Shown piece by piece: positions 1 through 5,114 of a DNA stretch of 5,114 bases. The position numbers were made by a program, and so were the translations under genes. The stretch comes from Methanobacteriota archaeon. GTDB taxonomy: Archaea; Thermoplasmatota; Poseidoniia; Poseidoniales; Thalassarchaeaceae. The stretch's first letter is position 1. The number at the start of each line of letters is the position of its first letter. The stretch is from contig PAYF01000029.1 in the NCBI GenBank assembly GCA_002714745.1, positions 3,774-8,887 on the forward strand. The letters are read 5' to 3'. The notes beneath the pieces were generated by a model, which saw only the letters and a program-made list of their open reading frames with translations, was not told the DNA's origin and searched no databases.

Positions 1-87
1 TTCGCCCATCTCTACTGCTTCCTTGTACTGCTCGTAGACGTGAGCAATCACCTTTCCGCAACTCCAACATCTTACTGGTATCAGCAT
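1..87 (-). CDS. rpoN: DNA-directed RNA polymerase subunit N (RpoN/Rpb10), 5' part only
   Basis: Partial gene: only the first 29 codons are inside the window and the reading frame runs off the left edge. The translation begins MLIPVRCWSCGKVIAHVY, the hallmark N-terminus of the archaeal/eukaryotic polymerase subunit N/Rpb10, a small zinc-binding protein of about 60-75 residues that helps assemble the D-L-N-P platform of RNA polymerase. The first zinc pair is visible as C7 and C10 (CWSC); the second pair, normally two adjacent cysteines near residues 44-45, lies outside the window. The ATG is 4 nt after the uS9 stop codon and is preceded by GGTGA at 92-96, which overlaps that stop. This supports the start and suggests translational coupling. 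Position after uS9 is the standard archaeal order, and rpoK or enolase would be expected next. The family assignment is secure despite the truncation. Confidence 0.95.
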   Translation of the reverse strand, partial: MLIPVRCWSCGKVIAHVYEQYKEAVEMGE

Positions 88-91
88 ATAA

Positions 92-532
92 TCACCTGTA
101 CGACTTCTGCCACTTCTTGCGAGCGCCGCGCCCCATTTGATGCTTGGGTTCCTTCCTTCTAGGGTCGTTCACCAGCAAGCTACGGTCAAATCTGATGTAC
201 TCGTCACGGAGTTCTTCGTCATCGCCCTCAGCTCCGCCGTTCCACTTCACTAGTCCGCGTGCGATTGCTGTTCGAATAGCGTCAACTTGTCCCATCTGAC
301 CGCCACCTTGCACATCGACGACTACATCGGCGTCTGCCAGACGGTTCATCGCCTCTGCAATCTGGACTGGTTCGAGAGCCTTGCGCCTAGCGAGCTCTGG
401 CTCCATGATGTGAATTGGCTTGCTATTGACTCTGACGCGTCCCTGGCCCTTACGGACGGTAGCGCGTGCGATTGCTGTCTTACGCTTGCCGCTGGTGTTG
501 ACCGAGGTCTTGCGCTTGGACTTGCGTGGCAT
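92..532 (-). CDS. rps9: Small-subunit ribosomal protein uS9 (archaeal S9)
   Basis: The 146-residue product is uS9, a 30S protein whose C-terminal tail reaches the decoding site and contacts P-site tRNA. Diagnostic stretches are [19 protein letters not shown] near the N-terminus, [21 protein letters not shown] in the middle, [16 protein letters not shown] near the end, and the terminal K-S-Y-R, whose last Arg is nearly invariant in the family. Length is slightly above the usual archaeal 130-140 residues, because of a lysine-rich N-terminus (PRKSKRK) and a short acidic GAEGDDEE stretch. I chose the ATG at 532 because GGTGA at 539-543 precedes it by 6 nt. An in-frame GTG two codons upstream (538) abuts that motif and is a poor candidate. 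The start lies 2 nt after the uL13 stop, so this is an internal operon gene, probably translated by coupling. Confidence 0.97.
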   Translation of the reverse strand: MPRKSKRKTSVNTSGKRKTAIARATVRKGQGRVRVNSKPIHIMEPELARRKALEPVQIAEAMNRLADADVVVDVQGGGQMGQVDAIRTAIARGLVKWNGGAEGDDEELRDEYIRFDRSLLVNDPRRKEPKHQMGRGARKKWQKSYR

Positions 533-534
533 AA

Positions 535-1020
535 TCACTCACCCTCCCAACGAGATGCATCGACACCTAGTGATGAGCTTATCTCGCCCAGACGGACGAA
601 CTTGAGCGGTAAAGGGCGTTCAATTGAATCGGTTTCCCCCCATGCGTGGTCCTCTGGCAACTCTTCTTCAGAGATATTAGTCGGTTGGCCAATTAGTACT
701 CTCAGATCACGCAGTGCGCCTCTGCCGCTGCTGTTCTTCTGGTAAGGAAGCATTCCTCGGACGGTTCTCTTGAGAATCTGGTCGGGCATGCGAGGGAAAA
801 ACGGTCCCTTCCTAGCGTGGTTGAGTTTGTACTTTTTATCGTATCTAGATAGGACTTGGGTCCTAGGGCCAGAAACGATGGCATGCTCGGCGTTGTAGAT
901 TATCACCCTCTGCTCATGACCATTCTTGCGGGCTGAAATCAGCTGCTTGGCGACTTGGCTGGCAAGGCGGCCGAGAATCTTGTCTCTGGCATCGTAAACT
1001 AGTGTTCCAGCATCAGCCAA
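535..1020 (-). CDS. rpl13: Large-subunit ribosomal protein uL13 (archaeal L13)
   Basis: The 161-residue product is uL13, an early-assembling 50S protein that binds 23S rRNA. Family signatures are [18 protein letters not shown] near the N-terminus, followed by [13 protein letters not shown] and then [20 protein letters not shown], the archaeal/eukaryotic form of the conserved RNA-binding block, and [12 protein letters not shown] [13 protein letters not shown]. The start appears to be TTG: it gives the expected N-terminus ([13 protein letters not shown]), a GGTGA motif lies 6 nt upstream, and there is no in-frame ATG before the conserved core. The start overlaps the 3' end of eL18 by 8 nt, so translation is probably coupled. 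The C-terminal extension after the IGQP block is acidic and Ser-rich, making the protein a little longer than the common 140-155 residues. It lies between eL18 and uS9 as in most archaea. Confidence 0.96.
   Translation of the reverse strand: MADAGTLVYDARDKILGRLASQVAKQLISARKNGHEQRVIIYNAEHAIVSGPRTQVLSRYDKKYKLNHARKGPFFPRMPDQILKRTVRGMLPYQKNSSGRGALRDLRVLIGQPTNISEEELPEDHAWGETDSIERPLPLKFVRLGEISSSLGVDASRWEGE
539..547 (-). promoter_or_regulatory. Ribosome binding site of uS9
   Basis: On the minus strand the sequence reads GGAGGGTGA, close to the archaeal Shine-Dalgarno consensus GGAGGTGA. Its GGTGA part ends 6 nt before the ATG at 532 and directly abuts the alternative GTG at 538, so it favours the ATG. 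It lies inside the last codons of uL13. Confidence 0.75.
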
Positions 1021-1378
1021 GTATCCTCACCCCCTTTCCATTCGGGTTCTCTTTCATCAGTTCGCGGAGAGTCATGACTCGCCCTCCGGCTGCTTCTATC
1101 TTTGAGCGGGCTCCGGCGCTGACACTGTATGCGGCGACGCTTGGCTTGCCCGAGATCTCTCCGCTGCCCAGAAGTTTACCCGGGACAAGGATGGTTTCCT
1201 CGTCGGCGGCATGCCTCGATAGGCGGCTTAGGTTCGGTTCAGCCCAATTGCTGCGGCTTCTCTCAAGCCTAACAGCGACGTCTCGCCACAGTGCTGAACC
1301 GGATGACCTGCTCTGATCCTTCAAGTCGCCAATTAGGCTGACTAGGGATTGGTTGGTCTTTCTCGTGTTCTTACTCAT
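1013..1378 (-). CDS. rpl18e: Large-subunit ribosomal protein eL18 (archaeal L18e)
   Basis: The 121-residue product matches the full length of archaeal L18e (about 115-125 residues), a 50S protein shared by archaea and eukaryotes and absent from bacteria. Its fold is related to bacterial uL15. Recognisable segments are the N-terminal helical part (LVSLIGDLKDQSRSSGSALW, then DVAVRLERSRS), VNLSRLSRHA-like EPNLSRLSRHAADEETILVP, GKLLGSGEI, and the glycine-rich C-terminus with SAGARSKIEAAGGRVMTLREL and a terminal GKGVRILG. The ATG is preceded by GAGGGAG 4 nt upstream, a weaker Shine-Dalgarno match than for its followers. It is the first ribosomal gene of this cluster in the window and probably begins the transcript. 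Unlike the common archaeal layout, no uS11 or rpoD gene precedes it here. Confidence 0.96.
   Translation of the reverse strand: MSKNTRKTNQSLVSLIGDLKDQSRSSGSALWRDVAVRLERSRSNWAEPNLSRLSRHAADEETILVPGKLLGSGEISGKPSVAAYSVSAGARSKIEAAGGRVMTLRELMKENPNGKGVRILG
1021..1034 (-). promoter_or_regulatory. Ribosome binding site deciding the TTG start of uL13
   Basis: The minus strand reads GGGGGTGAGG and then ATAC directly before TTG. The GGTGA core (1027-1031) is 6 nt from the TTG, the same spacing as for uS9. The motif lies in the last codons of eL18. Its strength and spacing are the main evidence that the near-cognate TTG is the real start. Confidence 0.7.
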
Positions 1379-1382
1379 ATGA

Positions 1383-1389
1383 CTCCCTC
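1383..1389 (-). promoter_or_regulatory. Ribosome binding site of eL18
   Basis: GAGGGAG on the minus strand, with a 4-nt spacer to the ATG at 1378. It is a partial match to GGAGGTGA but the only purine-rich motif at suitable distance, and it supports the ATG chosen. Confidence 0.5.
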
Positions 1390-1423
1390 GACGTTCTCGG
1401 GTATCGCGGCCACCTAAGTTGGT

Positions 1424-1431
1424 GTTATGAA
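1424..1431 (-). promoter_or_regulatory. Weak TATA-like candidate for the ribosomal cluster
   Basis: The minus strand reads TTCATAAC, centred about 50 bp before the eL18 start. An archaeal TATA box here would place transcription start about 25 bp downstream, near 1402, leaving a short leader that contains the eL18 ribosome binding site. The match to a consensus such as TTTATATA is poor and no clear BRE purine element stands out, so this is a positional guess only. Readthrough from the upstream gene is the alternative. Confidence 0.2.
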
Positions 1432-1441
1432 TGCTGCGGGA

Positions 1442-1456
1442 CGCCCCATAGGGGCG
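1442..1456. repeat. Short perfect inverted repeat, 6-bp GC stem
   Basis: CGCCCC and GGGGCG flank a 3-nt ATA loop. The stem lies in the 121-bp intergenic region, 44 nt after the stop of the membrane-protein gene and upstream of the TATA-like candidate. There is no T-run after it on the minus strand, so it is not a canonical intrinsic terminator, and archaeal terminators are mostly T-tracts. An overlapping alternative stem pairs GCGAA (1454-1458) with TTCGC (1463-1467), so the two structures are mutually exclusive. The function is unknown; it could stabilise the 3' end of the upstream mRNA. Confidence 0.45.
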
Positions 1457-1480
1457 AAAGGCTTCGCTGCTGCCCTATCA

Positions 1481-1495
1481 GGCCCTAATTGGGCC
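1481..1495. repeat. Inverted repeat just after the stop of the membrane-protein gene
   Basis: GGCCC and GGGCC form a 5-bp stem around a 5-nt A/T loop, starting about 4 nt after the TGA of the large gene. A hairpin directly after a stop codon could protect the mRNA end or act in termination, but no T-tract follows and the stem is short, so chance is possible. Confidence 0.35.
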
Positions 1496-1499
1496 CGAA

Positions 1500-4400
1500 T
1501 CAGATTCGGAAACCATCGTTCTGGTTGTCCTCGTCAGTACCGGCTAGTCTGGTCTCTCCTTCGGAATCTACGAACTGTCCGGCCTTGGTAACCGTGCCAT
1601 ACAGGCCCGATTCATTGATTGATGACCGGCTTAGCATTGAGTCGCCTAGGGATGCGGTAAGGTGGTTGACAATCGACTGTAGAGTGGCTATTGCTCTGTC
1701 ACGCTGGTCAGAACCAATCTCGTGGTCTGAGTAACGAGCCTCTTCGAATATTGAGAAGAACTCATCTAAGTCCTCAGGTGGTGCTATTCCACCAAGCATC
1801 GCGTTGATGGCGTCCTCGAACTCCCTAGTGGTCTCGTAGACCTTCTTCATCGCGCCTCTACTTCTGAAGAAGCGGACTAAGTCCTTGTAGCAGTTGAAGA
1901 TTGTCTGGATGTAGTCGTTAGAAGCCTTCAGTGACATTAGTGAGTCCGTCAGGATTCCACGAATCACCTCAATGCGTCGGCGCTCGGCGTAGTTGCGATA
2001 CATGATTGCCCCAATCAGAAGAGCGAATGAAAGTGCGATTAGAAGCACTACAGTTACTCTAGCGGTAAAGAAGCTGGTCTGCTCACTGACTGGCTCTTCG
2101 CCGAGGAATATCATCGGAGTGCTGTTCAGGAATTCTTCGACGAAGAATTGCGTGTCTAGGAAGTGTACCAAGACTCTCCATCTGCCGTCAATTGCGCAGG
2201 GAGCTGAAGCGACCGAGTCGCACTCCAACTCGCCGGGTATGTTCTTACCCTCGTAGACGAACGAGAAATTCGCCGTACCCTGTTCATTTGATACAGCATA
2301 TTCTGGTGGGAAACCAGTTACCCATCCAGAGCCGTTCCAGTACTGGAAGGTGAAGACAACGGTCTGTCCCTCCACAGATAAATCAAGGCGATCACGCAGA
2401 ATCGTCACGGCACCTGTAATCTCATCGCCGGGTTGGTAGCCCCCTGAGTTGGACCAATGGTCCTTGAGCAAAATATCTACTCTGCTGCGGACCAGTACTT
2501 CAATATCCATGAATGAGCCATTGACTACAGGCGTGGTCTCAGCCCTACATCCTCCTGGGAGCTCCTTGTCGGGCTCATAGGCCACTCTGATGGTTCTGAA
2601 TCCTTCCAATTGGTCGCCATTGGGCTCGACGCCTCTACGACTTGGGTTGTCCTCTGGGTCGCCTGAGAACCAGTCAATCTCGCCGGTGCCGTCCATCGTA
2701 GTAGAGGTGGCAACCGGTCTTGTGTTGGTCTCGGGGTCGAGATAGATATTGAGGCACTTCCCTCCAATCGGATTGCCGTTGGTCTGAGTTAGTAAGGCCT
2801 CAAGGTGGAATGATTCCTTCAGATACAGAACTGGGAATACCGAACCATTAGCGAAGGTGTAGGAGTCAACATCAGTCCTGAATGGTCCGACTTCCTGAAT
2901 CAGCATAGTCGAGTTGGAGAAGACAGGGAATATCTTAGTGATATTCGTAGGCTTGTATCTCCAGTTGTCCATGCTTTCGTATGGATCGTAGGAGACTGTA
3001 ACCATGGCCTGCCCGGCCTCCACTCCAGTCAATGGACAAATAATCTCGAAGAAGCCGTCAGCATCGGTTGTTCCCGGAATGCAGACTTGACTTCCAATCT
3101 CCATGTTCAGCATCTGGTACTCTACACGGATTGGCCTGAAGGATAGATTGCCTCCCAACTCGTCAAGAAGCTGTCCGGTGACTACCATCGGCTTGTCTAT
3201 CGGTTGGCCTGTGGTCTGGTCAATCTCTGATGTGTAGACGATTTGGTCGTCCACAGCTAGACTGGTGCGTCCAATGAGATAGAAGCCCTGGGTGTTGAAC
3301 TGTAGCACCTTGCGGAAGTGCTCACTATTGAGAATCTGGGCACATGGATCCCAAGCACCGGAAGTCCTGAGCATGTCATCCTCAATTGGTTCGCAACCCT
3401 CGTTGGGTAAGTTCTCGCCGAACCTGATAATCACATTCACAGGACCGAAGCCATCAGGGAGGAATGAATCGGGGTCATCGCGCAGTAGTTGAGGGTTCAA
3501 TGAAATCTCGTGGAAGATTGACCCAGCACTCGGGCATGTCGTCTCGACAATCTGTCTGTGAGTACGGTCCTCAAAGTCGGTTCCTTCGAAGATAATCAGC
3601 ACTTCTCCTCCGTTCTCGCCACATCCGTCCAGAGCCTGCCCCGGGTCGAACAGCGTCGGGTCGGGGGTTCGATTATCGTCTGTGACTTGAGCCGATAAAT
3701 CCCATATGTCGCCGCTGCTCAGGGCTCCCGAAGTCACACTTTGCAAAGTAATCAGGGTCCTAGAAACAACCCAGAGGTTGATCTCAGATGAGCTCGATTG
3801 ACGGATAGGGTCTCCAGGATACGAATAACTCAGAGTGAAATTACCCAATTCGTGGAGCTCGCCGATAGTCAGATTGACTGTGAATACGCCATTTTGGTCT
3901 GTCACAGCAATGCTATTTGTGCCATCGGCCGACCATGTAAAGTTGATTGGAGCATCTCTCACGGGCTGGTAAGCGTTGTCAATCAGCCTCGCCTCGATGG
4001 TGGTGTTCTGACCACGATAGAGCCGTGGAATGTTGTTCAGCTGGAAGTCCGTCGTACCTATGACCGAGACGTTGACGTAAGCCCCGGTTGGTGCGAGTAC
4101 GGAAGTCTGGTTCCCAGTGAAATAATAGTTAGAGTTGGTGAAATCGGCTCTGATTCCGAATACGCCTGCCGAGTACTGAGAGTACCAAGTCCAGTTGTAG
4201 TCAAATGTCGCCTCTCCGTTAATCATCTGAGGTACGCGAGCATAGCCGGTCTCAGATGAACCGGCGAATACACCGTTGCGATCTACGTCAACCTGTAGAG
4301 CCATGGGGTCAAATGGCCACGGGGTCATTGTGCGGTTCCAAACAGTACCAATAACTCTCAGAGTCTCTCCAGTGAACATCTCGGGAACAATCTCGCATCG

Positions 4401-5114
4401 AACATCGCTATCAGGGTCAAGTGGATCGACAGGTCCGCAAGGTGGGACATTGAAATCTCCGCCATTCTGCATGGCGATGAACCAATGAGTACCATTTGAA
4501 GACAGGAATGTCCTGAGTGTGCCGGCCTGTCCAGTCAGTCCCTCTGGAGTACCGTCCCAAAGCATGGGATATGGCTTGCCTAGGCTTGCGTCAGAATACG
4601 CGATACCGGCGTTAACGAGTGACGGTCCATGGAACAGAGCTCTCCACGCTCCAAACGAGGAGCCAGTAAACTGAGTTGAGTCCCAGAAGTACACTGGTCG
4701 TATCGAGGGAGTGATAATCTCCGCTTCGACATACATCCTGTGCATCGACCTGATGCCGAAGCTGTCAGTCACTGAACCCTCTAGATAGGGCCACGGCCAC
4801 TCGGCACCGAGATCGGGTCTCGAATAGCCGACGAATGCGTAATCACCAATCGGTAGACTGGTGTTAGTGTAATAGTAGCGTCCGACGACGTTATGAGTCT
4901 TGGAGAAATTGTTCCAGACTATTTCCTCGTAGCCTCCCGGCACCTTTCCTGGGCCATTGTCCATGGTGGAATTCCATTGCACCTGCTTCCATGTGCCCTG
5001 TATTCCACTGGTTTGAACGAAAGTCAATGAAATCCATCCACCAGAGTCGGCGCGGTAGCCGTACCCGTAGCCGTCGAAGATGGTTGGGTGAGTCGTGTTA
5101 CCGAAGATGCCTCC
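1500..5114 (-). CDS. Giant surface protein with Ig-like modules, one transmembrane helix and a DUF4129-like cytoplasmic domain (5' end missing)
   Basis: The frame is open to the right edge, so the true start and signal peptide lie beyond the window; 1,204 residues are visible (numbered from the edge). Residues 1-225 are a cysteine-free, Trp/Tyr-rich region I do not recognise. About six Ig-like/beta-sandwich modules follow (roughly 244-347, 348-452, 453-616, 617-734, 735-877, 878-1004), several with a T-D-x-x-G-x-F turn typical of Big/carboxypeptidase-regulatory-like folds. A single hydrophobic helix spans about 1020-1039, followed by an Arg-rich stop-transfer (RNYAERRR). The cytoplasmic part (about 1064-1152) resembles DUF4129, with Y1076, ETTREF at 1094-1099 and ARY at 1126-1128; an acidic tail ends the protein. 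The ectodomain has 22 N-x-S/T sequons and 12 cysteines, consistent with an outside-facing, glycosylated protein. Function is unknown. DUF4129 often accompanies transglutaminase-like membrane proteins, so such a domain may lie upstream; adhesion or cell-envelope roles are also possible. It is on the same strand as the ribosomal cluster, ending 121 nt before eL18. Confidence 0.85.
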   Translation of the reverse strand, partial: GGIFGNTTHPTIFDGYGYGYRADSGGWISLTFVQTSGIQGTWKQVQWNSTMDNGPGKVPGGYEEIVWNNFSKTHNVVGRYYYTNTSLPIGDYAFVGYSRPDLGAEWPWPYLEGSVTDSFGIRSMHRMYVEAEIITPSIRPVYFWDSTQFTGSSFGAWRALFHGPSLVNAGIAYSDASLGKPYPMLWDGTPEGLTGQAGTLRTFLSSNGTHWFIAMQNGGDFNVPPCGPVDPLDPDSDVRCEIVPEMFTGETLRVIGTVWNRTMTPWPFDPMALQVDVDRNGVFAGSSETGYARVPQMINGEATFDYNWTWYSQYSAGVFGIRADFTNSNYYFTGNQTSVLAPTGAYVNVSVIGTTDFQLNNIPRLYRGQNTTIEARLIDNAYQPVRDAPINFTWSADGTNSIAVTDQNGVFTVNLTIGELHELGNFTLSYSYPGDPIRQSSSSEINLWVVSRTLITLQSVTSGALSSGDIWDLSAQVTDDNRTPDPTLFDPGQALDGCGENGGEVLIIFEGTDFEDRTHRQIVETTCPSAGSIFHEISLNPQLLRDDPDSFLPDGFGPVNVIIRFGENLPNEGCEPIEDDMLRTSGAWDPCAQILNSEHFRKVLQFNTQGFYLIGRTSLAVDDQIVYTSEIDQTTGQPIDKPMVVTGQLLDELGGNLSFRPIRVEYQMLNMEIGSQVCIPGTTDADGFFEIICPLTGVEAGQAMVTVSYDPYESMDNWRYKPTNITKIFPVFSNSTMLIQEVGPFRTDVDSYTFANGSVFPVLYLKESFHLEALLTQTNGNPIGGKCLNIYLDPETNTRPVATSTTMDGTGEIDWFSGDPEDNPSRRGVEPNGDQLEGFRTIRVAYEPDKELPGGCRAETTPVVNGSFMDIEVLVRSRVDILLKDHWSNSGGYQPGDEITGAVTILRDRLDLSVEGQTVVFTFQYWNGSGWVTGFPPEYAVSNEQGTANFSFVYEGKNIPGELECDSVASAPCAIDGRWRVLVHFLDTQFFVEEFLNSTPMIFLGEEPVSEQTSFFTARVTVVLLIALSFALLIGAIMYRNYAERRRIEVIRGILTDSLMSLKASNDYIQTIFNCYKDLVRFFRSRGAMKKVYETTREFEDAINAMLGGIAPPEDLDEFFSIFEEARYSDHEIGSDQRDRAIATLQSIVNHLTASLGDSMLSRSSINESGLYGTVTKAGQFVDSEGETRLAGTDEDNQNDGFRI
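1659..1925 (-). other. DUF4129-like cytoplasmic domain of the giant surface protein
   Basis: This codes for visible residues 1064-1152. The pattern is helix with Y-x-x-L (CYKDLVRFF), a Gly turn (SRG), then E-T-x-R-E-F, a loop with PPEDLDEFF, and E-x-A-R-Y-S. In DUF4129 (PF13559) the same order of a Tyr helix, a glycine/arginine turn, a T-x-x-E-F segment and a terminal A-R-Y is characteristic of the C-terminal cytoplasmic region of many transglutaminase-associated membrane proteins. The assignment is from memory of the family pattern, not from a profile search. Confidence 0.6.
1998..2057 (-). other. Transmembrane helix of the giant surface protein
   Basis: Twenty uncharged residues (VTVVLLIALSFALLIGAIMY, visible 1020-1039) are flanked by TAR outside and RNYAERRR inside. 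By the positive-inside rule the C-terminus is cytoplasmic, leaving all Ig-like modules and nearly all glycosylation sequons outside. It is the only such segment in the visible part. Confidence 0.9.
2103..4385 (-). other. Tandem Ig-like / beta-sandwich modules of the giant surface protein
   Basis: About 760 residues form roughly six beta-rich modules of 105-165 residues. Signs of the fold are alternating hydrophobic strands, openings such as LYRGQNTTIEARLID and GDEITGAVTIL, and a recurring turn before a strand: TDQNGVF, TDADGFF, MDGTGEI, NEQGTANFSF. This resembles bacterial Ig-like (Big) and carboxypeptidase-regulatory-like domains used as stalks or adhesive repeats in surface proteins. The modules are too diverged to be recent duplications, and their borders are approximate. 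Confidence 0.65.

Noticed and set aside
287..745. Plus-strand open frame of 152 codons
   Set aside because: It is antisense to the certain genes uS9 and uL13, spans their junction and has no family resemblance. It is a shadow of their codon use.
1002..1316. Plus-strand open frame of 104 codons
   Set aside because: It is antisense to eL18, which is certain, and its Ser/Leu/Arg-rich composition is typical of a reverse-strand shadow.
1414..1449. Twelve-codon minus-strand mini-ORF (ATG to TAG) upstream of eL18, a possible leader peptide
   Set aside because: It has no Shine-Dalgarno sequence, its ATG sits in the loop of a hairpin, and it probably lies upstream of the transcription start. An ORF of this length is expected by chance.
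1379..1499. Possible tRNA or other structured RNA gene in the intergenic region
   Set aside because: No T-loop GGTTCRA-like motif, no acceptor-stem pairing over about 75 nt and no CCA end were visible; only short hairpins are present.
3798..4259. Plus-strand open frame of 153 codons
   Set aside because: It lies wholly antisense to the Ig-like module region, has no recognisable motif and no plausible ribosome binding context that I could see.
2103..4385. Recent tandem duplication of Ig-like modules
   Set aside because: The modules share only a general beta-sandwich pattern and turn motif. No long direct DNA repeat was seen by eye, so any duplication is ancient.
5025..5027. TTG as the start codon of the large membrane protein
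   Set aside because: The same frame stays open for 29 more codons to the window edge (reading GGIFGNTTHPTIFDG and onward), with composition like the rest of the protein, and nothing like a signal peptide follows the TTG. The gene is 5'-truncated by the window.

Overview
The window looks archaeal. All genes lie on the minus strand, so the order is read from high to low coordinates. The right-hand part (1500-5114) is the 3' end of a very long gene for a secreted, multi-domain, single-pass membrane protein. After a 121-bp intergenic stretch comes a tight cluster of informational genes: ribosomal protein eL18 (1013-1378), uL13 (535-1020), uS9 (92-532) and the first 29 codons of RNA polymerase subunit N (1-87, cut by the window edge). 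The order eL18-uL13-uS9-RpoN is a classic archaeal and eukaryote-type arrangement, and eL18 and RpoN do not occur in bacteria. Moderate GC, a giant sequon-rich surface protein and strong GGTGA ribosome binding sites suggest a euryarchaeon. A marine Poseidoniales (Marine Group II)-like or other Thermoplasmatota genome is my best guess from general impression; the window contains no rRNA to prove it.

The ribosomal cluster is compact. eL18 and uL13 overlap by 8 nt, uL13 and uS9 are 2 nt apart, and uS9 and rpoN are 4 nt apart. Each start has a Shine-Dalgarno-like sequence, and uL13 appears to use a TTG start. The genes are probably cotranscribed and translationally coupled, supplying two large-subunit proteins, one small-subunit protein and a polymerase subunit in parallel. 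The usual upstream neighbours in many archaea (uS13, uS4, uS11, rpoD) are absent here, because the membrane-protein gene sits directly upstream of eL18.

The large protein is open through the right edge, so its N-terminus and signal peptide are not visible. The 1,204 visible residues comprise an unrecognised Trp/Tyr-rich, cysteine-free region, about six Ig-like/beta-sandwich modules with 22 N-glycosylation sequons and 12 pairwise-clustered cysteines, one transmembrane helix followed by basic residues, a cytoplasmic domain resembling DUF4129, and an acidic tail. The intergenic region carries small GC-rich hairpins and a weak TATA-like candidate. I saw no tRNA, CRISPR array, insertion sequence or other mobile element.
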